Below are positions 6,806 through 12,761 of a stretch of 23,644 nucleotides of DNA, in pieces. The position numbers were made by a program, and so were the translations under genes. The stretch covers positions 1 through 23,644 of IMG/VR virus record IMGVR_UViG_3300025869_000103; one strand, given 5' to 3'. Origin of the DNA: a virus. A model generated the notes under the pieces. It saw nothing but the letters and a program-made list of their open reading frames with translations. It made no database searches and had not been told where the DNA came from. Within the stretch, counting starts at the first letter, position 1. Every line of letters begins with the position of its first letter.

Positions 6806-7139
6806 CTTCTATTCCCTCAAATACTCTATCAGTTCCACGATTGAACTTACCTGTCATTATACCAGGCTTTGCAACTGCAAGAGCGTTTAAATTATGTCTT
6901 TGGAATATCTGTAGATACTCCGCCTTTTCTGCTTCAATCGATGCATTTTTACGACTCATGTTTTGTAATGCTTTACCCTGTTTCTCAAACTGTTCTTTCA
7001 TTACTTCCATAGCACGTTGTTGTTCTTCTACTGCAGCTTCTAACTTAATGTTATTTTGGGTAAGTGTTTGATTCTCATTATACAAAAAGAAACAAAACAA
7101 TCCCACTGCTACTAGAAGACCCATAGTTAATTGATTCAT
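6756..7139 (-). CDS. N-anchored coiled-coil protein, candidate inner-membrane spanin
   Basis: This 127-aa protein has one N-terminal membrane span (MGLLVAVGLFCFFLY at 6-20) and then a heptad-rich segment of about 50 residues (roughly 25-75) rich in Gln and Glu. The C-terminal part has FQRHNLNALAVAKPGIM, resembling the 'KHDL..LA..KPGL' region of Rz-like proteins in marine phages, and an acidic end. This is the layout expected of an i-spanin with a periplasmic coiled coil. The next gene, a lipoprotein, starts within its last 50 bp in another frame. The start overlaps the upstream stop (TAATG). Confidence 0.6.
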   Translation of the reverse strand: MNQLTMGLLVAVGLFCFFLYNENQTLTQNNIKLEAAVEEQQRAMEVMKEQFEKQGKALQNMSRKNASIEAEKAEYLQIFQRHNLNALAVAKPGIMTGKFNRGTDRVFEGIEDDTQEIYNLDESNRDD

Positions 7140-7375
7140 TAATCTATCTCCTCTATTTTTACTTCAAGTCCTTTGACCGAACGTATCTCTACTACGTTCT
7201 TGGTTTCATAGTCTTTGAATTTTAAATGTTTCGGTCTATTAATCATGACATTTCTTGATACATATTCCGACTTGTACATATTACCACCTTCCGATTGACG
7301 GTAGATTGTAATCTTGTATTCTGCTTTGAATAGGGATTTCAGCCATTCCCAAATGACCCATACCCCTCTACGCAT
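7139..7375 (-). CDS. Conserved small phage protein, 78 aa
   Basis: The protein begins MRRGVWVIWEWLKSLF, an amphipathic Trp-rich helix, and continues as a beta-rich domain (YKITIYRQ, YVSRNVMINRPKHLKFKDYE, VVEIRSV, LEVKIEE). The ATG at 7375 is chosen because GGAG stands 6 nt upstream; an in-frame ATG at 7399 lies inside the end of the preceding oxygenase gene and has poorer spacing. There is no clear signal peptide. It ends overlapping the candidate i-spanin start by one base. The function is not recognised. Confidence 0.65.
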   Translation of the reverse strand: MRRGVWVIWEWLKSLFKAEYKITIYRQSEGGNMYKSEYVSRNVMINRPKHLKFKDYETKNVVEIRSVKGLEVKIEEID

Positions 7376-7391
7376 GAATACTCCTATCTTT

Positions 7392-8024
7392 TTAAGCATA
7401 GTCTATCCATCCTGTTATTATTTTCTTCTCTCCCTTCAATGGTGGGTTGCCTCTATGCATATGCGTAAAACCAGCAGGCCACAATACAATGTCACCTCTC
7501 TTTGGTTTGATACGTAATGATTGATATAGGAATTCTAACTCACCCCCCTCTTCCACGTCATTTAGGAAGATTGCCCATGCCAGTAGGGATTTACTGCTTG
7601 ATGGACAATTACAATGTTCACAATGCCAGACATGATATCCTTGTTGTGGTAGTGTCTTTTGAATCTTTGCACCACTGACCATAAGACCCCTGTAGTTGTC
7701 TCGGACTGGGTACTTGTCAAACCAACTATCAATTACCCCACCTTCCTCTTCGAAGATGTCTAGTAATCGATTCATCTGACCACCGAAATATGATTCGGGT
7801 ACTGAAGTGATGCTGATTGCATCGTCTGATTTGGATGTAATGATTTGTGTATCGTAGGACTTTCTTGGTAGTGTTAAACCACGGTCTTCACACTTCTGAT
7901 ATATGTCTAACACATAGTCAATAAACTCATCCGTGGCAAAACCTTGGTATAACAGAACATGCTCACCCAAGTCTTCTATAGTTCGTTCTTGTTCTTGTTG
8001 TTGTCGATGTATTTCTCGTCTCAT
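7392..8024 (-). CDS. P4H-type 2OG-Fe(II) oxygenase with H-x-E
   Basis: This 210-aa protein matches phage P4Hc-type oxygenases. YHVWHCEHCN at 130-139 holds H134 and E136 (glutamate where most relatives have aspartate). SLLAWAIFLNDVEEGGELEF follows, then RGDIVLWPAGFTHMHRGNPP at 176-195 with H188 or H190 as distal ligand. KKIITGW places lysines 200-201 where arginine usually binds 2OG. H-x-E is tolerated in this superfamily, so it may be active. It is the first gene after a terminator and a CTAAATA motif. No Shine-Dalgarno precedes the ATG; TATATAAAA stands just upstream. Confidence 0.8.
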   Translation of the reverse strand: MRREIHRQQQEQERTIEDLGEHVLLYQGFATDEFIDYVLDIYQKCEDRGLTLPRKSYDTQIITSKSDDAISITSVPESYFGGQMNRLLDIFEEEGGVIDSWFDKYPVRDNYRGLMVSGAKIQKTLPQQGYHVWHCEHCNCPSSSKSLLAWAIFLNDVEEGGELEFLYQSLRIKPKRGDIVLWPAGFTHMHRGNPPLKGEKKIITGWIDYA

Positions 8025-8037
8025 AATTTTTATATAC

Positions 8038-8063
8038 CAAAAAGTATGGAATTAATCCATACT
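8038..8063 (-). terminator. Intrinsic terminator after tRNA-Arg
   Basis: AGTATGGA (8043-8050) pairs with TCCATACT (8056-8063) in an 8-bp stem with a 5-nt loop, followed on the minus strand by five T residues. It would end transcription coming from the nucleotide module through tRNA-Arg. Confidence 0.7.
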
Positions 8064-8065
8064 CT

Positions 8066-8072
8066 TATTTAG
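8066..8072 (-). promoter_or_regulatory. CTAAATA late-type promoter motif
   Basis: CTAAATAAG on the minus strand lies 17 nt after the 3' end of tRNA-Arg. If it acts like a T4 late -10 element, transcription would begin near 8060, inside the first arm of the terminator hairpin. It would drive the oxygenase gene at 8024 and those beyond it. Confidence 0.45.
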
Positions 8073-8088
8073 TGTCACTGTAAAACGG

Positions 8089-8165
8089 TGGCACCCCCGA
8101 GAGGACTTGAACCTCTAACCTACAGCTTAGAAGGCTGTTGCTCTATCCAGTTGAGCTACAAGGGC
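8089..8165 (-). tRNA. tRNA-Arg(UCU)
   Basis: The gene is 77 nt. The acceptor is GCCCTTG/CGGGGGT with G-T wobbles, and the D arm is GCTC...GAGC. Anticodon stem ACAGC/GCTGT carries loop CTTCTAA (anticodon TCT); T stem AGAGG/CCTCT; discriminator G with CCA encoded. It reads AGA/AGG, and AGA is common in this phage's coding sequence. It stands directly after the HAD gene. Confidence 0.93.
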
Positions 8166-8166
8166 A

Positions 8167-8670
8167 TTATTCACCGTTTCTTAACTCTTTCAACTGTGCA
8201 ATAGTATCTTCTGCACTCGTGTGAAGGATACCTATTCCACCATGTTCTACCCATGCATCAAGGTTCTTTTGTCTGTCATCAATAAGGACACTCCCTTTGA
8301 TTGCAAACATACCTTTTTGACTACCAGTCATAGTACAAGTGACTACCACTGTTGGACTCACATGTTCTTTAATCCATTCGTTCTTATCGAACACTACTAA
8401 TTCTCTGTTGACAACACCAGCTGCAGTCAATATCTCCCAAGGAAGGTTTGTATGTCTGATATAACCAATGAGGTCATACATATCAGGCAGAGGTGGTAAC
8501 ATTCTGAACAATCTTTTGTTCGTTAACTCTTCCTTCCTTTCGTCATAATCGTTATGACCTTGGTCGGTGTTAGGGAACTCTCTCCCTGTCAATGTTTCAA
8601 CTCCAGTGTTGAAATCGGCTAGTACTCCATCCATATCGATGAAGATTCTCTTTACTCTTTTATTTTCCAT
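8167..8670 (-). CDS. HAD-family 5'(3')-deoxyribonucleotidase-like protein
   Basis: This 167-aa protein has all HAD motifs: nucleophile DMDGV at 12-16, motif II threonine in ILTAAG, motif III lysine in GSQKGMFA, and motif IV DDR in VLIDDRQKN. The overall pattern matches the NT5C-like nucleotidases of T4-like phages, which remove phosphate from (deoxy)nucleoside monophosphates and would fit the nucleotide module here. The ATG at 8670 is preferred. A longer frame begins at the TTG of a TTGACA -35 box and would use promoter sequence as codons. No Shine-Dalgarno precedes this ATG; the predicted transcription start coincides with its A. Confidence 0.82.
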   Translation of the reverse strand: MENKRVKRIFIDMDGVLADFNTGVETLTGREFPNTDQGHNDYDERKEELTNKRLFRMLPPLPDMYDLIGYIRHTNLPWEILTAAGVVNRELVVFDKNEWIKEHVSPTVVVTCTMTGSQKGMFAIKGSVLIDDRQKNLDAWVEHGGIGILHTSAEDTIAQLKELRNGE

Positions 8671-8676
8671 ACGTAT

Positions 8677-8706
8677 AGTATAACCTAAAACAGGGGCCAT
8701 TGTCAA
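8677..8706 (-). promoter_or_regulatory. sigma70-like promoter for the HAD gene
   Basis: TTGACA (8706-8701), an 18-bp spacer and TATACT (8682-8677) stand on the minus strand. A start 7 nt after the -10 box falls on 8670, the A of the HAD gene's ATG, which implies a leaderless mRNA. Confidence 0.72.
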
Positions 8707-8718
8707 GGCATTTCGGGC

Positions 8719-9162
8719 CTATTCCCAAAATATTTTGTATAGTTTTTCTTCCTTTGCATATGCCTCACGCTCCCATGGTTGACGGCTATAAGGGGTTGTG
8801 GAATAGTCTTTTTTCTTCCAATTCTGTTTAATTGGACTCAATTGTCCTGTAATGAACTGTTTTGCATGGACTAATTCGTGTGCAAGGTTCAACATCTGCT
8901 CCTCTAAGGAGAACTTTAGATGCCCTGAGCATCGTGCTAGGTCGATTTGAACCCCATTTCGGTCTCCATAACAGTGTGCATAAGCTGATTCTTCTAGGGT
9001 GGTTAGAACGTTTAGTTCTATTCTTATATCTTTACGTAATCTGGGCGATAAATAGGCAATACATGACTTAATATAAGTTCTGATACGCCGTTTTTGTGCA
9101 ATTTGACCATTAATTTGAATGTCAATCAAAGGGTATATTTCCTTTCTCTGTAGTCGTGCCAT
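8719..9162 (-). CDS. Putative zinc metallopeptidase (SprT-like HELVH)
   Basis: This 147-aa protein contains LAHELVHAKQF, a zincin HExxH motif with the extra 'AHELVH' context seen in SprT-like and related small phage peptidases. A likely third ligand or closing helix is in QPWEREAYAKEEKLY near the C-terminus (E-x2-A). The first 80 residues include SPRLRKDIRIELNVL, a strand-helix region. The ATG at 9162 lies only 1 nt after the -10 box of a strong promoter, so the real start may be the TTG at 9129, which has AAGGAA 9 nt upstream; that would give 136 aa. The substrate is unknown. Confidence 0.65.
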   Translation of the reverse strand: MARLQRKEIYPLIDIQINGQIAQKRRIRTYIKSCIAYLSPRLRKDIRIELNVLTTLEESAYAHCYGDRNGVQIDLARCSGHLKFSLEEQMLNLAHELVHAKQFITGQLSPIKQNWKKKDYSTTPYSRQPWEREAYAKEEKLYKIFWE

Positions 9163-9163
9163 A

Positions 9164-9193
9164 ATTATATCAAAATTGCTAGGTCATTGTCAA
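9164..9193 (-). promoter_or_regulatory. sigma70-like promoter for the metallopeptidase gene
   Basis: TTGACA (9193-9188), an 18-bp spacer and TATAAT (9169-9164) stand on the minus strand, with TGA before the -10 box giving an extended -10. Both hexamers are perfect. The -35 surroundings (GCCTTGACAATG) match those of the HAD promoter at 8706. Predicted start near 9157, past the first ATG. Confidence 0.8.
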
Positions 9194-9197
9194 GGCC

Positions 9198-9347
9198 TTA
9201 TTCGTCTTCTTCTAACTCCTCTTGCATATCCTCGTCAATCTCTGCACCACAGAAGGGACAATGGTCTATTCCATATGGGTGTGCATCCATCTCATGAATG
9301 ACTAAACATTCAGATTTACAATCCGAACAATGTATCCTAATCTTCAA
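9198..9347 (-). CDS. Small zinc-ribbon protein, 49 aa (TTG start)
   Basis: The ORF begins at TTG with GGAG 7 nt upstream (GGAGAAAAAATTG) and overlaps the end of the preceding gene by 11 bp. The product, starting MKIRIHCSDCKSEC, has C7-x2-C10 plus C14, then HCPFCGAE with C30-x2-C33, and a very acidic tail (EELEEDE). Two CxxC pairs spaced by about 20 residues are a classic rubredoxin-like or zinc-ribbon knuckle set. It has no ATG start. It may be a nucleic-acid- or protein-binding accessory factor; no function is assigned. Confidence 0.65.
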   Translation of the reverse strand: MKIRIHCSDCKSECLVIHEMDAHPYGIDHCPFCGAEIDEDMQEELEEDE

Positions 9348-9582
9348 TTTTTTCTCCTACTATTTCATTAAAAAAGTTGTCATTTGACTTGGTTTTCCCA
9401 TCAATAACACCATAAGGCAGTGTTCTACCCTCGGGTATGTCATTATTGAAGAAATCCTCTCCACATGTATATACTCTGACTTCGACTAAGTCCTTATCGA
9501 CTGTACGTGCAATATGCTCTAATCTCATATCATCAGCCGTTTGTTGATGTGGTCTTCGTAAGTATACGTGAACAGAATTCAT
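9337..9582 (-). CDS. Thioredoxin-fold-like protein without CxxC
   Basis: This 81-aa protein is next to, and coupled with, glutaredoxin (TAATG overlap). Its order of elements suggests a short thioredoxin-like fold: strand VHVYLRR, a helix from about 15 to 28, strand VEVRVYTC, then RTLPYGVIDGK with a proline in the usual cis-Pro position, and a last helix NDNFFNEIVG. It has only one cysteine (C40) and no CxxC, so it would not be an ordinary oxidoreductase. The fold is my inference from pattern alone. Confidence 0.6.
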   Translation of the reverse strand: MNSVHVYLRRPHQQTADDMRLEHIARTVDKDLVEVRVYTCGEDFFNNDIPEGRTLPYGVIDGKTKSNDNFFNEIVGEKIED

Positions 9583-9803
9583 TAGTCTTTTACAAACTCT
9601 GCAAGTTGGTCATATCCACCAATAGCATTTCCATCCACTCTGATTTGTGGAAATGTTCGTGCAGTTGGAAATTCCTCAAAGAGTTCTTCTCTAGTGAAAT
9701 CAGTATCCAACTGTTTATAAGTGTATTCTAGTCCTTTCTGTTCACATAAAGCTTTTGCTTTATCACAGAATGGACATTGTGTTTTTCCAAATATTTCTAT
9801 CAT
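9582..9803 (-). CDS. grx: Glutaredoxin
   Basis: This 73-aa protein is a standard small glutaredoxin. It has the active site C10-P-F-C13, ARTFPQIRVDG with the cis-proline, and IGGYDQL for glutathione contact. It is expected to reduce the C-terminal cysteine pair of the phage ribonucleotide reductase encoded three to five genes upstream, as T4 NrdC does for T4 reductase. It follows the PP-loop gene with 1 nt between them and has no promoter of its own that I can see. Confidence 0.9.
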   Translation of the reverse strand: MIEIFGKTQCPFCDKAKALCEQKGLEYTYKQLDTDFTREELFEEFPTARTFPQIRVDGNAIGGYDQLAEFVKD

Positions 9804-9804
9804 A

Positions 9805-10416
9805 TTAAAATCCCGTTATTCTTGTTAAATGTTTAAATTCCACACACTTAGAACATTCCCCACATTGATTTGGGTAACCCAAAGCGCATGAATTGACTAG
9901 TGTTCTGATTTCTGACGGTATTGAATTCCACTGGTTTAACTTAGTCTGACCACCTAATGGTGGGTAAAGTCTGTAGTTGTGGTTCTTATTCATCAATCTC
10001 GCATAGAACTCAAACACCATTTGAAATTCCCATGCACGTGGTACCCATGGCCAATCAGAATGATGCTTGTGGTCATCAGCATAATTTATCATTCCACTGT
10101 TGACACCCCAATAGTATTCCTCTATATGTGGGAACTGAGTCAACGCACTTAAACATGCGACTGACCAGTGTCGTGCAGAATGAAAGTATTCTTCTGACCT
10201 TTCTTCATGGTCATATTTAGGATGCTTATGAGTAATCAAATCAACATCCAGTATATCACATATTTGTGTAATATTACTATGTAGTTGATTTGCTGTCGTG
10301 ATAGGATTGTCCCATAGTGAATGCAGGGCAATAGGTTTCTTACCTTTCTCTACACACCAGTTCAATAATGCAGTGGATTCAACTCCACCACTAAACATAA
10401 CAACACAATCGTGCAT
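9805..10416 (-). CDS. PP-loop ATPase with QueC-type zinc site
   Basis: This 203-aa protein starts with the N-type ATP pyrophosphatase loop SGGVEST at 9-15. The C-terminus has C177, C185, C188 and C191 (CALGYPNQCGECSKC), i.e. C-x7-C-x2-C-x2-C, which resembles the zinc site of QueC, the 7-cyano-7-deazaguanine (preQ0) synthase. The middle differs from cellular QueC (HWSVACLSALTQF, WPWVPRAWEFQM). No queD, queE, folE or DNA-insertion transglycosylase is in this window. It could make preQ0 from host precursors, or amidate or adenylate another substrate. Its ATG overlaps the mazG stop. Confidence 0.7.
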   Translation of the reverse strand: MHDCVVMFSGGVESTALLNWCVEKGKKPIALHSLWDNPITTANQLHSNITQICDILDVDLITHKHPKYDHEERSEEYFHSARHWSVACLSALTQFPHIEEYYWGVNSGMINYADDHKHHSDWPWVPRAWEFQMVFEFYARLMNKNHNYRLYPPLGGQTKLNQWNSIPSEIRTLVNSCALGYPNQCGECSKCVEFKHLTRITGF

Positions 10417-10724
10417 TACTCTTCCTTAATAAAAATCCCATCGACCATACGTCCCTTACGGTCTTTGATGTCATGATATGCAACATTTAGACAATGTTGT
10501 AGACCTAGTCCATTTCTAGCTGCAATGTTAATTAATACGACAATGATGTCACCAATATCATCGGCTACATCTTTTTCTTTACAGACATTGTCCGATAGTT
10601 CACCCACCTCTTGGATAAGTTTACATACTTGGTCTTTATCTGTTGCACCTTCAATAAGGTTTCTGTCGTAGTGCCATTTTTCAATGCGTTCAATTACTGA
10701 TAGTAAATCTATGTCGGTAGTCAT
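10416..10724 (-). CDS. mazG: MazG-like nucleotide pyrophosphohydrolase
   Basis: This 102-aa, all-helical protein has the MazG metal motif QEVGEL (E39, E42) and ADDIGDIIVVL (D55, D56, D59) with the usual spacing. Phage MazG proteins hydrolyse (d)NTPs to monophosphates. In marine T4-like phages the gene regularly sits near nrd genes and is thought to help redirect host nucleotides. It is coupled to nrdB upstream and to the QueC-like gene downstream by TAATG overlaps, so it belongs to the same operon. Confidence 0.88.
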   Translation of the reverse strand: MTTDIDLLSVIERIEKWHYDRNLIEGATDKDQVCKLIQEVGELSDNVCKEKDVADDIGDIIVVLINIAARNGLGLQHCLNVAYHDIKDRKGRMVDGIFIKEE

Positions 10725-11821
10725 TATAACTCAAAATCCTCAAATGTAGAATCATCTACGTCCTGTTTGATGCCACCAATAAGATAGGATTCAATCTCCG
10801 TCTCTTGTGGGGCGTTTTGCAATCCTCTACTATTGAACCAATGATTAGTCCATGGTAGTGGGTTGTTCGTTGATGAGATATCGAACAGTGGGTTGAGTCC
10901 CAATGCACGTAATCTCTTGTTTGCTGTGTATTCTACGTACTGACCAAGCAGTGCAGTAGATAGTCCAATCATAGAACCGTCCTTAAATAAGAAGTCTGCC
11001 CATTCTTTCTCTTGGTCTACTGCATCACGGTACATTGCATATACCTCATCCTCAGTCTCTTCCATAATCTTCAACATATCTTTATCGTTCTCTTGGTTCT
11101 TATATGCTTTCAGAATGTGTTGTGTGATTGCTAGATGTTGTGCTTCATCCCTTGCAATAAGAGATATAATCTTTGCACTTCCTTCCATCTGTTTTAACTC
11201 TCCGAATGCAAATGAACATGCAAAGGATACGAAGAATCTAATTCCCTCTAAGATGTTAACTGATACTAGTGCAAGGTATAATGCTTTCTTAAGCTCATAT
11301 TCATCTACTTTAAGACCTAGTAATTTACGTCTTCCTAGTTCAATAAACTTGTCGTATTTTTCTGTTACCTGTTCTGCTCTAGCTACGATTGCTGGTTCAT
11401 CTAGTATTGTGTCAAATATCTGACTAGGGTCACTATATACATTTTTTATAATATGAGTGTAACTTCGTGAATGAATAGTCTCCATGAAGTCCCATGTAAT
11501 AATACAAGACTCAAGTTCAGGCAAGCTCACAAACGGTAAAAATGCTATGGATGGAGCTCGTCCTTGAACTGAGTCGAGTAAAGTTTGATACCTCAAGTTA
11601 GAGGTAAAGATGTGTTTTTGTGCATCAGATAGATTCTGATAATCACTTCTATCTTTCTGTAAGGATACCTCTTCGGGTCTCCAAAAGAAGCTCAATTGTG
11701 TCTGTGTTAGTTTGTCAAATATTGGATATTTGAATGTGTCAAATCTTTGGGTGTTTAACTCTTCCCCGAAAAACATAGATTCTTTTGTGAAGTCTACGTT
11801 CTTTTTATTAAATACTGTCAT
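10724..11821 (-). CDS. nrdB: Ribonucleotide reductase class Ia, beta subunit
   Basis: This 365-aa subunit would carry the diiron-tyrosyl radical cofactor. Ligands visible are D83 (TLLDSVQGRAP), E114 and H117 with the radical Y121 (METIHSRSYTHII), E192 (LEGIRFFVSF), and E226 and H229 (ARDEAQHL). The C-terminus ends in an acidic tail (DDSTFEDFEL), the usual docking peptide for the alpha subunit. The ATG at 11821 is preferred to the GTG at 11836; GGAAG lies about 9 nt before the ATG. It overlaps the preceding oxygenase gene by 14 bp. Length and motifs indicate a full, active subunit. Confidence 0.96.
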   Translation of the reverse strand: MTVFNKKNVDFTKESMFFGEELNTQRFDTFKYPIFDKLTQTQLSFFWRPEEVSLQKDRSDYQNLSDAQKHIFTSNLRYQTLLDSVQGRAPSIAFLPFVSLPELESCIITWDFMETIHSRSYTHIIKNVYSDPSQIFDTILDEPAIVARAEQVTEKYDKFIELGRRKLLGLKVDEYELKKALYLALVSVNILEGIRFFVSFACSFAFGELKQMEGSAKIISLIARDEAQHLAITQHILKAYKNQENDKDMLKIMEETEDEVYAMYRDAVDQEKEWADFLFKDGSMIGLSTALLGQYVEYTANKRLRALGLNPLFDISSTNNPLPWTNHWFNSRGLQNAPQETEIESYLIGGIKQDVDDSTFEDFEL

Positions 11822-12761
11822 TTCTTTTTCTTCCACGTGTGTCTAGTTCAAAATCATCATAATTGTTAGTAAATGCACTTTTTTCATCTATATGATTAAA
11901 GTATACATCTGAGAACTCACTGAACCATTTCTTTGTTTCTTTGACATGCTCCTCATTGTTCTCATCTGCATATCTATTTGGTCTACCATCAAAGTCTAGT
12001 GCTAAATGTTCAGGGCAACCTGTATGCATTGCATTTATTTGGTTTAACTTACTGTCCTCATTCCAAAAATGTAGGAACATGTGATAGGAGTAATCACCCA
12101 CTAGGTAATCTCTCCAGTGTATAACATTAGGCCCTTGGTATAGTAAAACGTCTCCAGGCTCTAGTGTTATTGGAATTCCCTTCCTTGCTCTATGTGGTAA
12201 TCCTTGAGACATTTCAAACACCTCATCCATACTTGGAGAATCAACATAGTTACCATCATTCTGTACCCAAATCTTCCATGGTGCATTGTCATCTGTTTGG
12301 TAATCTAAACAAATTGTTGCACTTATTTCACATGATGGTCTATCAGTATGAGCTCTTAGATATGCACCCCTCTCATACTTTCTAGAATATGAGTATGTTT
12401 CTCTTAGACCCATGTCAATAACATTGTTCAGCTTTTCCTTTAGCCATCTATGTAGGGAAACTGCCATCGGAGTACAATAGTTTGCACGTGATTTACCTAG
12501 TGAATCTTTTGGTGAGTTTTGGGTAATCTCCGTTTCTCTTTTGAAGATTGCATCATCCCACTCTTTGTTATGCTCAATAGTTTTCCATGCATCTAGTGAC
12601 ATGTTGATGATATCTTTGGGAATGAAATCTCTTAGAACTACGAACCTGTCCTTCATTAAAGACCACGTCTCGGGTGTAGTTCTACCAGTTAGAAGTTTAC
12701 CTTCTTGTTCTAAGTCCTTTATACAATATTCTACAGTCTTTTTCTCAAATGGCACAGGCAT
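11808..12761 (-). CDS. 2OG-Fe(II) oxygenase-like protein between nrdA and nrdB
   Basis: This 317-aa protein has H138-x-D140 (LRAHTDRPSCE), a beta-helix strand ISATICLDY, GDVLLYQGPNVIHWRD at 203-218 with H215, and DYSYHMFLHFW. There is no clear arginine at the usual 2OG position (SYHMFLHF), though R217 is two residues after the distal histidine. The N-terminal 110 residues and a C-terminal tail of about 80 residues flank the core. The ATG at 12761 lies inside the end of nrdA (17-bp overlap) with GAGG 9 nt before it. The end overlaps nrdB. Co-translation with both subunits is therefore likely. Its target is unknown. Confidence 0.78.
   Translation of the reverse strand: MPVPFEKKTVEYCIKDLEQEGKLLTGRTTPETWSLMKDRFVVLRDFIPKDIINMSLDAWKTIEHNKEWDDAIFKRETEITQNSPKDSLGKSRANYCTPMAVSLHRWLKEKLNNVIDMGLRETYSYSRKYERGAYLRAHTDRPSCEISATICLDYQTDDNAPWKIWVQNDGNYVDSPSMDEVFEMSQGLPHRARKGIPITLEPGDVLLYQGPNVIHWRDYLVGDYSYHMFLHFWNEDSKLNQINAMHTGCPEHLALDFDGRPNRYADENNEEHVKETKKWFSEFSDVYFNHIDEKSAFTNNYDDFELDTRGRKRNDSI

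Noticed and set aside
47-12761. TET/JBP-type DNA base hydroxylase reading of the oxygenases
   Set aside because: The visible motifs fit PF13759, P4Hc and DUF6445-like proteins; I see no specific TET/JBP features and no cytosine methyltransferase nearby.
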